64,000 nt of DNA from assembly GCA_022072175.1 (NCBI GenBank), contig JAJVIE010000002.1, positions 36,448-100,447 of the forward strand. The letters run 5' to 3'. A program made the position numbers and the translations under genes. Below, in pieces: positions 24,209 to 31,799 of this stretch (position 1 is its first letter; each line of letters starts with the position of its first letter). Source of the stretch: Candidatus Omnitrophota bacterium. GTDB lineage: Bacteria > Omnitrophota > Gorgyraeia > 2-02-FULL-51-18. Under the pieces are notes generated by a model. That model was not told the DNA's origin. It was given only the letters and a program-made list of their open reading frames with translations, and made no database searches.

Positions 24209-24586
24209 TTACTCCTTTCCGAGTTGTCTGAAAAATAAATGAGCGTTTTCAAAAATTCTTATGTGTGTCTTTATGTATTCCCTAATACCATCCAATCTCT
24301 CTAATGACTCGCGTGCCAAGGTATATTCGGGGTTTTGGTCTGCTTGTATTTTCTTTTCTGTAATATTTTTACCATCGGCTACTTGGATAGCTTTGGCAAA
24401 GGTAGCGGTTTCTAATGTCTTAACCTTTGCTTTTTCCTCCTCAAAATTCTTGAGGAATGTGGCTAAGATAGATTGTATTACTAAAAACCTAGCTGCTCTA
24501 TTTCTAGCATCCACTAAGGATTTAGCGTCTACTGCGATTAGTTCTAAGGTTTCTTGTATTAAATTCTCAATATTTTTTAAATCCAT
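24209..24586 (-). CDS. Hypothetical helical protein
   Basis: The 125-residue protein is nearly all helix (NIENLIQETLELIAVDAKSLV; AARFLVIQSILATFLKNFEEEK) with likely coiled-coil character and no known motif. It lies between the envelope-protein gene (1 base gap) and the recA-like gene (3 bases), so it is coexpressed with recombination genes. A recombination mediator such as UvsY would have this size and helical make-up, but no sequence evidence confirms that. Confidence 0.5.
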   Translation of the reverse strand: MDLKNIENLIQETLELIAVDAKSLVDARNRAARFLVIQSILATFLKNFEEEKAKVKTLETATFAKAIQVADGKNITEKKIQADQNPEYTLARESLERLDGIREYIKTHIRIFENAHLFFRQLGKE

Positions 24587-24587
24587 A

Positions 24588-25532
24588 CTAAAATCCTACA
24601 CTAATTCCAATAAAAATGGAATTACTTTCTTTCCCGAAAGAGTACCCTGGTCCAATGTAAGTGTTGCTCATGAAGCTATCGAAAGGTCTAAACATGAAGG
24701 GGATCACATCAATGGACAGATCTTCTGATCTAGCCTTGTAAGAGGTTCCTATATGTAAAAACTTCCAATCCAGATCATTTCTACTTAGTCCGTACCCCAT
24801 TATAGAGACTCCGAGTCCTGGAGATACTGTCTTAGGATCTAAGGTTAAATGTGCGTTTAATTTAGGTGCCCAAAAGAAAAATTGTTTACTTAGATTTTTA
24901 TTATAGATTACAGGGTCTATAAAGGCTTGCCCCCCTTTAATCTCTAAGGGGTATTCTTTATTTGTCCAAGAACCATTTCCAGCTAAACTCGGAGATTTTA
25001 ATATATAGTTAGCTTTGGTAACTACGTTATATTTTCCCGTCTCTTCGATTTGAGAGGTCGCTGTTTTTACATCTATTTCATGGTTATATAATTTAGAAAC
25101 TACTCTACCATCATCATAAATTAGAACATATCCTACTGCGGGACCGTTTTCAAATCTAATCTCATTTATCACGAATTTAGTTTTACTTCCTGCATAGACA
25201 ATATCTGATTGGTTGGTTTTCCTTGCGTTCTCTCTTATTAAAAAGGTAGCATTTGAAAGTAACTTGATTTTCCCTTCTAATGAAGCTTTTTCTTCTGCAA
25301 ATTCTTCTTGTAATTTCTTTTTAAGTTCTTCTTGGGATACATAAACTCGTTCCAAGTTTGCAGAATACTTAGATAATTTTTCTAATTCTTGAGTTTTCCC
25401 TATCAACTCAGTGTGCAATGCATTTTTATCTTGACGGATTTTGTCAATAGTTTTAAGTGCCCATATAGAAATTATGGCTATTACAACTACAGATACTATA
25501 TTATTTTTTAAAAATTCTAATATTTTAGACAT
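24588..25532 (-). CDS. Membrane-anchored envelope protein with coiled coil and beta-rich C-terminus (spanin-like candidate)
   Basis: The 314-residue protein has an N-terminal transmembrane anchor (residues 10-26, NIVSVVVIAIISIWALK), a coiled coil (about 30-95) and a beta-rich C-terminal half. The last segments (NTYIGPGYSFGKESNSIFIGISVGF) alternate aromatic/hydrophobic and polar residues and end in Phe, like outer-membrane strands. With an inner-membrane anchor, a periplasm-length coiled coil and an outer-membrane-like end it could link both membranes, as a one-chain spanin must. That role is inference. It is odd that it sits among replication genes, far from endolysin and holin. AAAGGAAT precedes the ATG. 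Confidence 0.6.
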   Translation of the reverse strand: MSKILEFLKNNIVSVVVIAIISIWALKTIDKIRQDKNALHTELIGKTQELEKLSKYSANLERVYVSQEELKKKLQEEFAEEKASLEGKIKLLSNATFLIRENARKTNQSDIVYAGSKTKFVINEIRFENGPAVGYVLIYDDGRVVSKLYNHEIDVKTATSQIEETGKYNVVTKANYILKSPSLAGNGSWTNKEYPLEIKGGQAFIDPVIYNKNLSKQFFFWAPKLNAHLTLDPKTVSPGLGVSIMGYGLSRNDLDWKFLHIGTSYKARSEDLSIDVIPFMFRPFDSFMSNTYIGPGYSFGKESNSIFIGISVGF

Positions 25533-25533
25533 A

Positions 25534-26202
25534 TTATTCCTTTTTTAAGAAAGGGAGGATTCTCTCAACTAATTCCTCTTCTAATTGACGAATAGTACCA
25601 TTATTATGTATAACTAAGGAGTACTCTTTGAGAGTTTCAAATGAGGTTTCTGAAGAATGGATATCCTTTGATCCTGTCGGCCGCTCCATATAAATGGGAA
25701 TAAAATCTTTCCCATAAGTATTTAATAAAAAGGTAAACTCATTAGGGAATCTAATATCCGTAACCCCTATAATTTCGTTAGCTGGTAAAGTATCTAAAAG
25801 GGCTTTTATGTGAATGAGAGGGTCATATTTTCTAAGGACATCCGTTCCTACAAATTGTAGGATTTGTCTAGGAGTTTTTAGTGGAGCTTTATTGATAACA
25901 AACTTATCAGTATGCTCTACTCCCAGTTTATATTTTATTTCAGAGAAAGGTATCCCATAAGATAATGCCAATTCTGCTAAAATTGCCTGATTTATGTCAA
26001 CACCTATGTCTAATTCTTGCTCTTTTAAGCTCTCATTTAAAAAATACTCTAAGGGAATATTGAAAACATGACTACATACTTTTTTCAATTTCCCAGCAAA
26101 AGAAAACTCTTGGAGTGGTATGTTTCTACCTTTTAGTAAATCGAAAGCTGTATTTTTACCACTGCTTTTTTTCCCAATAAATCCTAAAACTTTAATAGAC
26201 AT
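25534..26202 (-). CDS. Deoxynucleoside monophosphate kinase (T4 gp1-like)
   Basis: The 222-residue protein has a P-loop KKSSGKNT (11-18), SFAGKLKKV, the lid-like RQILQFVGTDVLRK and VTDIRFPNE, all typical of phage dNMP kinases (T4 gene 1 family). It phosphorylates dNMPs, including ones host kinases handle poorly, to supply DNA synthesis. GAGAGG precedes the ATG and a TCTATAATTG hexamer lies about 18 bases upstream. It goes with ThyX, the ribonucleotide reductase and DNA polymerase as the nucleotide-supply set. Confidence 0.85.
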   Translation of the reverse strand: MSIKVLGFIGKKSSGKNTAFDLLKGRNIPLQEFSFAGKLKKVCSHVFNIPLEYFLNESLKEQELDIGVDINQAILAELALSYGIPFSEIKYKLGVEHTDKFVINKAPLKTPRQILQFVGTDVLRKYDPLIHIKALLDTLPANEIIGVTDIRFPNEFTFLLNTYGKDFIPIYMERPTGSKDIHSSETSFETLKEYSLVIHNNGTIRQLEEELVERILPFLKKE

Positions 26203-26219
26203 ACTTAAAACCTCTCTTC

Positions 26220-26246
26220 AATTATAGATTATTTTGAACTATAATT
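26220..26246. repeat. Inverted repeat containing TATAAT on both strands before the dNMP kinase gene
   Basis: AATTATAG (26220-26227) and CTATAATT (26239-26246) are perfect complements with an 11-base centre. The minus-strand hexamer TATAAT can serve as a -10 for the kinase gene. The symmetry could also be an operator. It lies just past the DNA polymerase stop. Confidence 0.45.
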
Positions 26247-26252
26247 CAATAA

Positions 26253-28967
26253 TTACTTAGCTTGCATTAAATTATCGCAAATAATGGGATCTGCTATCAT
26301 TTCTACGTCTAATTTAGAGGAATAAATGTTATTTTCCATAGCAATTTTAAGTAGCTCGGCCGCTTTCTGTGACTCCTCTACTTTCGCATAGACGCAAATT
26401 TCATCATGTACTTGTAAAAATACCCAAGCATTTACGTTATTTTTTCTAAATAACCTAGCAGCTTCGAGCATCCCTTTATTAGTAATGTGTCCAGCTAGTC
26501 CCTGTATAGGGAAGTTCTTAGAGTTATTTAAGTCCGCTTTTAGTAAGTTTCTAATATAGCTCCAATAATCTTTCTCTTTAATATCTGAATATATTATACC
26601 TAAGTCTTTCCCTAAGTTCTCAAGTTCATATTGTGAAAAATTCAAGTGATTCCCTAGTTCCGAGGTTGTTGAGATATTTGCTTTTTTTAAATCGGATACT
26701 TTACATTCTACTAAATCTCTATAATCTAGCCCTTTTTTATGTAAGAAAGAGACTATTTTAGGGGCATATTTAAAATTACGCCTTCGTCCTATTAAAGTAG
26801 AGACGTATCCTTTACTAACACAATCTATTTCACATTTAAGCATATACTTATTTAGCTCTTTATAGGTACCTAAATAGCTATCTATTACCCATTGTCCGTA
26901 TTCGGTATCGGGTACTTGAATAGGTGTGTCTTTTACTATAATCTCTTTTTTCTTTCCAGTTAAGGCAGCTACTTGATACTTATTAGCTCCATAAGGTATC
27001 CCTAAGACTATTGGTTTTACGTCCGTCCTAGCTGTCTTGTTTAAATTCTTTAAGAAATTAGGAGCATCTGGATCTGCTGAATACTTCCCTTCTTTGTCGA
27101 AAACGTCACAATATACCTTAGAATAAAGATCTAGTCCTTTCCAATACACTTCTTTTAATTTCTCATCTCCCGATATAAAGGCAAATACTCTCGGTTCTAA
27201 GCTCGCGTAGTCTGCATTTACAATCTTAAAACCATTTGGGACTACAAAACCCTTCTTTATAACCGAGGATCTTATCAACCCCTCCTCAAAATTCCCACAA
27301 TCTAAGCATTTTTTATTACAAACTATTTCTATTACTTTTTCAATGGAAATGTTTTCAGATTTACACTTTTTACAAACTTTTAAGGATTCCATTTCTGCTT
27401 CTATATTTGGTAAAGTTTGTAAATTAAACCCTCCTGAACACGCAAATCTACCTGATACCGTACCATTTTGCTTCATGTCCATGTAAAGTTTACCATCAAT
27501 TTGTAATTCGATAGCTGGTTTTATATAAGAAGAGTGTAACTTTCTAAGTTTCTTAAATAAAAGAATACCCTTGACCCAATCGTACTTAGGAAGCATGAAC
27601 TCTTCTAAAACCTCCGCTTTAACACTAGGGATTGGGTTTTCTTTGGTTGCGGAATCTGTTTGTGGTAAATCTGTTTTAGAAAACTTTAATTTATCACAAA
27701 AAAGCCATCTTAAATGGGCATCTGATCCTATATTAAATCTATGTCGTTGACCTGTACTTTCTTGATATAGAGAGTTTTTTATCCTATTAAGTTTATCTTC
27801 TGAGTACTTTAACTCATCCTCTCCTAAAATATACCCCCATATCCAATGAGGGTTTTTGTTATATTCCTTTTTCACCTCTGATTTATTTAAGGACTCTTTC
27901 GATGTTCCGTTAGAGTCAATTTTAACTGGAACCTTGAGTCCTTCCAGCTCAATTAGCTTTTTAACTAATCTTTGGTGGGATACCGCTTCTTCAGAAGTTT
28001 TCCCTAATGGAAAATCTCTTAATAAATGAGAGATTTTAGATATTATTGAATCTTCTAATTCCTCAAGGAAAACGCTAACCTCTCCATCCAATTTCTTGAA
28101 ATGTTCTACATCTATATTTACACCCTTTTGCTTCATAGGAATAACTACTTCCCTACATAAAGGCATTACCTCGTCTTCAAAGAACCATTGAAGTCCGTTG
28201 TCTCCAAAAGTCTTTACAAATTTATTCAATCCTACTGAAAATAAGGAGTATGTTAAGTAAGCATCGCTAGCGGCATATTTCGCCATTATAGTAGATTCCG
28301 CTCTCCATACAGATCTTGCTTTTCCAGAACTGGAGACTATTCCACCATTTATTAAAACAGATCTCCCTAGTTCTAATTGCTCTGAATTAGCAAGTTTATT
28401 AGGATCAAAACCAATCTCTTGTTTCCACTCCGAGGCAGTTTCTTTAAGTCCATTAGGTGAGTTTTCATTTAGAACATGCGATAGTAACGCAGTATCTAAG
28501 AATACGAAATCAGTTAAGTCAACACCTGTACATATCTTAATATGGTTTACGTCAAAAGGGGCGTTATGTAATATTAGGTTTACATTAGTAAACCATCTTT
28601 TTATTAAAGGGGCTATAAATTCAGGGCATTTATATTCTTTTGGAGTAATATTTTCTGGATAAACTTCTCCGGACCATATACACCTAAAATGACCCTTTTC
28701 ATAAATGGTAAATTTCTCTCCTTGAAGTGTTTTTGTTTTTGTAGTAGTTTTATCGGGAACCCACTCTAATAAAGGTAGATAGAACCCCTCAAATTCTTTT
28801 ACAGCAAAAGAGAATCCTACTATACATGTTTTATATAGGTGTAATCCGTTCGTTTCAGTGTCAAGTGCGATAAATTTGAAATTAGGAGAATCGTTTGAGA
28901 TTAAATAGGAGTCTACTAACTTTATCTTCTCTATTGAATCTATTAGATTATACTTTTTCCATTCCAT
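26253..28967 (-). CDS. Family A DNA polymerase with 3'-5' exonuclease and zinc-ribbon-like insertion
   Basis: The 904 residues carry a DnaQ-type proofreading domain (ALDTETNG with D36/E38; LILHNAPFD 131-139; YAASDAY 231-237) and a Pol I-type polymerase: motif A NADYASLEPR (Asp-586), motif B TDVKPIVLGIPYG, and motif C LQVHDEICVY. There is no 5'-3' exonuclease domain. Unusually, residues about 525-562, between LQTLPNIE and RSSVIKKGF, hold Cys-532, 535, 550, 554 and 557 in a CxxC...CxxxCxxC pattern, a zinc-ribbon-like insert not found in standard Pol I. It is directly downstream of the primase-helicase gene and is the replicative polymerase of the phage. Confidence 0.93.
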   Translation of the reverse strand: MEWKKYNLIDSIEKIKLVDSYLISNDSPNFKFIALDTETNGLHLYKTCIVGFSFAVKEFEGFYLPLLEWVPDKTTTKTKTLQGEKFTIYEKGHFRCIWSGEVYPENITPKEYKCPEFIAPLIKRWFTNVNLILHNAPFDVNHIKICTGVDLTDFVFLDTALLSHVLNENSPNGLKETASEWKQEIGFDPNKLANSEQLELGRSVLINGGIVSSSGKARSVWRAESTIMAKYAASDAYLTYSLFSVGLNKFVKTFGDNGLQWFFEDEVMPLCREVVIPMKQKGVNIDVEHFKKLDGEVSVFLEELEDSIISKISHLLRDFPLGKTSEEAVSHQRLVKKLIELEGLKVPVKIDSNGTSKESLNKSEVKKEYNKNPHWIWGYILGEDELKYSEDKLNRIKNSLYQESTGQRHRFNIGSDAHLRWLFCDKLKFSKTDLPQTDSATKENPIPSVKAEVLEEFMLPKYDWVKGILLFKKLRKLHSSYIKPAIELQIDGKLYMDMKQNGTVSGRFACSGGFNLQTLPNIEAEMESLKVCKKCKSENISIEKVIEIVCNKKCLDCGNFEEGLIRSSVIKKGFVVPNGFKIVNADYASLEPRVFAFISGDEKLKEVYWKGLDLYSKVYCDVFDKEGKYSADPDAPNFLKNLNKTARTDVKPIVLGIPYGANKYQVAALTGKKKEIIVKDTPIQVPDTEYGQWVIDSYLGTYKELNKYMLKCEIDCVSKGYVSTLIGRRRNFKYAPKIVSFLHKKGLDYRDLVECKVSDLKKANISTTSELGNHLNFSQYELENLGKDLGIIYSDIKEKDYWSYIRNLLKADLNNSKNFPIQGLAGHITNKGMLEAARLFRKNNVNAWVFLQVHDEICVYAKVEESQKAAELLKIAMENNIYSSKLDVEMIADPIICDNLMQAK
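27282..27395 (-). other. Zinc-ribbon-like insertion inside the DNA polymerase gene
   Basis: This segment encodes residues 525-562 with VCKKCKSEN and VCNKKCLDCGNF. It interrupts the normally continuous Pol A stretch between the QNIP-type motif and motif A. The flanking sequence remains in frame and well conserved, so the polymerase should be intact. Confidence 0.7.
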
Positions 28968-30935
28968 CTATTTTACTACTTTTAAATGACTTGTTACTTT
29001 TCTTAAGTCCTCTAAAGATATAGTATTAGAATAGTTCATAGTTTTCTTTTTAGCAAGTTCCTCTCTTGATTTTATTGCCTCTGGAAGTAAATTACAGAAA
29101 TCTCTATATTGATCCTCATTAGGAGGAGTTAGGTCTCCTGAAATTTGGTCATATATCAATAATTTTGGTTGGTATTTCTGGATTTTGTCGTTTTTTCCCT
29201 GGTGTCTAATCTTAGCGTATTGCCAAGCAAGAAACCTATGTGGAGTTCTATCTTGTACCCTCATTAAAGGTTGCCAAGCTGTTATAATGTAATCCATTAT
29301 ATTCTCATACTGACTAATCCCATATGCCCCATCCGCAGCTATTGGAGTATCTCCCGACCCCTTTTCTTTCGTGGTTTGAGTTAAGGGTATTACGAAGCAA
29401 TTTAAGATCTTTGCCAATGATTTTAATTGAGTTGCCAAAGAATTGGCACTCAATGTTTTAATGTCGCCAAATCCTGCTCCCTGCTCTCCCTCGATTCCAA
29501 AGGTGTACTTTTTTCTTAAGTCAATGTGCTTCGATATTAGTCCGAAATGGTCAATTGCCAAGGTGTTTATATTTTTTCCAGTTAGTTTCTTAATGTCTTG
29601 GCAATATTCCAGAATCTCTTGTAATCCAATATTTCTGGGAGTTCCATCCTCTTCTTCGTTGCCAATAATATAAAGCCTATCGGCTAACTTAGAATTTTCA
29701 CCTACTAAATTAACCCATCTCTCGATTATCTCTATCTCAGGCATTTCTAATGAAATAAAGATGAAAACGTCGTCATTTTCCTTATTATTTTCTATGATTT
29801 CTTTTATAATTTTTAAAGTAATGCTAGTTTTACCAATACCGGGACCAGCTATTAAGCCTAATATTTGAGTTTTCCTCCAAGGTTTTTGAAGGACTCCCGT
29901 GTCAAAAAAGTATGGGCCATTTATGTATTCACCCTTTAATTTTACAGGATCAGAGGTCAATCGCTCGGTTACCGTTTTAAATTTACATTTCTGGGAATTA
30001 TAAACTTTCTCTAAAGTAGTTATGGCATAAGCCTCCCTACTTAACCCTTTCTCTAATGCCTTTTGAGTATTACAAAGGATTTTGAGACATTCTTTTTTAT
30101 TATAACCTAATTTAAAGAGTTTGTTAGCTAACTTTAAATCTGCTCTTGATCGGTCACCATAAGTCTCTTTCGGCTTGTGGAAAAGATTGTTAATTTCTGA
30201 GTTTTCTAGTAAAAGATCTAAAAAGAAATCTGGTATTTCGTCTATATTTAGATCATGGGAAAAGGTTATATCAACCTTATTTTCTAATTTATTTATATGA
30301 TTTTGAATCTTATCTAAGGCTTTTTTAGATAAATTATCATAAATATATTGAGGGAAATCTTTTATTGAATACTCATTCCCAGAACTAACAAAGTCTATAA
30401 TCTGAGTTCTTTTAAAATTATTTATATCTTTTGTATTTAAACTACCAGGCCAACGCATTAACTGTAAAACAGTCCAAACTGATTCATCTGTATTGAAGTA
30501 TTCAATAAGGGCATTTTGAGTAAGTAAATAGTTATCTCTATCTAAGTCCGTGATTTTCCAGTAAGCATGGACTCCGTTTCCTGTATCCAAGGTAAAGGTA
30601 GGTTTCAAAGGAAACTCTTCTAATTTAGAGTAAAAATCTTCCTTATTTGAGTATTTACCATCTTTTAAATCCATATCTACAAAGACATAATTGAAAACAT
30701 CAATTAACTTTCCGCTTAGAAATCGAACACCCTCTTCTTCATAAACATTTTTAGAGGGATGGTTAGGGAAGAAATACACATTAAAACCAGACTCATTGAA
30801 ATCTTTAATTTGATCTACAGAAAAGACGCCCTCTACAATAGAGGGGCCTTTTATCTCTCTAACAAATTTAGGGTTAGCTTCTCCGTTAACAAGTTCCCTA
30901 AGTGCCCATTCTGGTTTTATTATTCTAAAAAACAT
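28968..30935 (-). CDS. Primase-helicase: AEP/PrimPol-like primase fused to DnaB-like helicase
   Basis: The 655-residue protein joins two replication domains. Residues 1-200 look like an archaeo-eukaryotic primase: VFVDMDL (D87, D89), DTGNGVHAYW (117-126 with His-123) and LMRWPGSLNTKD. Residues about 350-620 form a RecA-fold replicative helicase with Walker A AGPGIGKT (363-370), ISLEMPE, and Walker B-like LAIDHFGL, followed by LTQTTKEKG. It should unwind DNA and synthesise primers for the family A polymerase encoded immediately downstream. T7 gp4 has the same logic but a TOPRIM primase, so the AEP-DnaB fusion is the notable point. GGGAGTGA precedes the ATG. Confidence 0.82.
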   Translation of the reverse strand: MFFRIIKPEWALRELVNGEANPKFVREIKGPSIVEGVFSVDQIKDFNESGFNVYFFPNHPSKNVYEEEGVRFLSGKLIDVFNYVFVDMDLKDGKYSNKEDFYSKLEEFPLKPTFTLDTGNGVHAYWKITDLDRDNYLLTQNALIEYFNTDESVWTVLQLMRWPGSLNTKDINNFKRTQIIDFVSSGNEYSIKDFPQYIYDNLSKKALDKIQNHINKLENKVDITFSHDLNIDEIPDFFLDLLLENSEINNLFHKPKETYGDRSRADLKLANKLFKLGYNKKECLKILCNTQKALEKGLSREAYAITTLEKVYNSQKCKFKTVTERLTSDPVKLKGEYINGPYFFDTGVLQKPWRKTQILGLIAGPGIGKTSITLKIIKEIIENNKENDDVFIFISLEMPEIEIIERWVNLVGENSKLADRLYIIGNEEEDGTPRNIGLQEILEYCQDIKKLTGKNINTLAIDHFGLISKHIDLRKKYTFGIEGEQGAGFGDIKTLSANSLATQLKSLAKILNCFVIPLTQTTKEKGSGDTPIAADGAYGISQYENIMDYIITAWQPLMRVQDRTPHRFLAWQYAKIRHQGKNDKIQKYQPKLLIYDQISGDLTPPNEDQYRDFCNLLPEAIKSREELAKKKTMNYSNTISLEDLRKVTSHLKVVK

Positions 30936-30962
30936 AGCTCACTCCCAAAAAATTAGTATTTA

Positions 30963-31283
30963 TTAAGAATCTAATTCTTCGACTGCGTAAGCATCTCCTA
31001 AATCCAATCTCAAACTATGAGTAAACCCTACTTGCTTAGATTTTTCAGAAACATTAGTCACATCTAGGGATTTAACTTTATAGTACTTTCCTTTTTCCGC
31101 ATCAAACCAAAGTAGATTTCCTTTATGGAAAGGGTTAGCTTCTCCATCCTTGTTTGTCGGGTAAGGGTTATCAACTACAACTTTTAGTTTACTAAATGAC
31201 TCTCCTGTGGACTTATTTACAAATTCTTGGTTCTTAATCTTTGCTACATACCTGTGATTTTCATTTTTTTTAATTTCAGACAT
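30963..31283 (-). CDS. Hypothetical replication-region protein
   Basis: The 106-residue protein has a beta-rich pattern (HRYVAKIKNQEF; SKLKVVVDNPYP; LLWFDAEKGKYYKVKSLDV; HSLRLDLG) and an acidic C-terminus (YAVEELDS). This combination is compatible with a small OB-fold single-stranded DNA-binding protein, whose acidic tails recruit partners, but I recognise no specific family. AAAGGAGAT precedes the ATG and two TATAAT hexamers lie upstream. It is adjacent to the primase-helicase gene. Confidence 0.5.
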   Translation of the reverse strand: MSEIKKNENHRYVAKIKNQEFVNKSTGESFSKLKVVVDNPYPTNKDGEANPFHKGNLLWFDAEKGKYYKVKSLDVTNVSEKSKQVGFTHSLRLDLGDAYAVEELDS

Positions 31284-31300
31284 TTTAGATCTCCTTTTTT

Positions 31301-31317
31301 TATTATACTATATTATA
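31301..31317 (-). promoter_or_regulatory. Tandem TATAAT elements before the 106-residue gene
   Basis: The minus strand has TATAAT at 31312-31317 and again at 31302-31307, the second within ATAGTATAATA. They overlap the stop region of the upstream gene and give a short leader with a strong ribosome site. Confidence 0.45.
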
Positions 31318-31798
31318 CGCCTGTTATTCCATACTTTTTTAAAACATCTTTGACTTCCGTTGAGGTTTCAGCACTCTTAGTGGTAGGGTTTAACGAAAGG
31401 GATTTTGGAGCAGGGGCCTTGTTTATAGTAGGTGGTGCTTTCGAGGGTGTAGTCTTACTAATAGAAGGTGTGGGAGTTTTAGAAATTGGAGACACCTCTT
31501 GAGTTTCCGATTCTTCACGCTCGAAGAGCTCACTCCAACCTTTCGGGAAAAGTTTACCGTCCGTTGTTTTACTTTGCCCTAACTTAAACTCTTTTTTAGC
31601 TGATTCTGAAACTATTGAATAGTAATCATAACCTTTTACGCTCCTAAAAACTAACTTCAAGTCTGCTTCTCCATTAGGCCCAATGGTAGGAAGTTCTTGA
31701 AACAAAGATACTTTTTCGATAAATTCTTTTAAGTTCTCTGCTTTATCTGAGATCTCGAAATCTGTTGAACCTATTCTTACTTTAAATTTAAATTCCAT
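31313..31798 (-). CDS. Hypothetical protein with Pro/Thr-rich linker
   Basis: I start it at the ATG at 31798 (AAAGGAG at the right distance) rather than at 31834, which would overlap the upstream gene. The protein of about 161 residues has a folded N-terminal domain (EFKFKVRIGSTDFEI...VKGYDYYSIVS), a Pro/Ser/Thr/Lys linker at about residues 105-148, and a short C-terminal helix (VKDVLKKYGITGV). A globular domain plus flexible linker and conserved tail is the build of ssDNA-binding or clamp-interacting proteins. No family is assigned. Confidence 0.52.
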   Translation of the reverse strand: MEFKFKVRIGSTDFEISDKAENLKEFIEKVSLFQELPTIGPNGEADLKLVFRSVKGYDYYSIVSESAKKEFKLGQSKTTDGKLFPKGWSELFEREESETQEVSPISKTPTPSISKTTPSKAPPTINKAPAPKSLSLNPTTKSAETSTEVKDVLKKYGITGV

Positions 31799-31799
31799 G

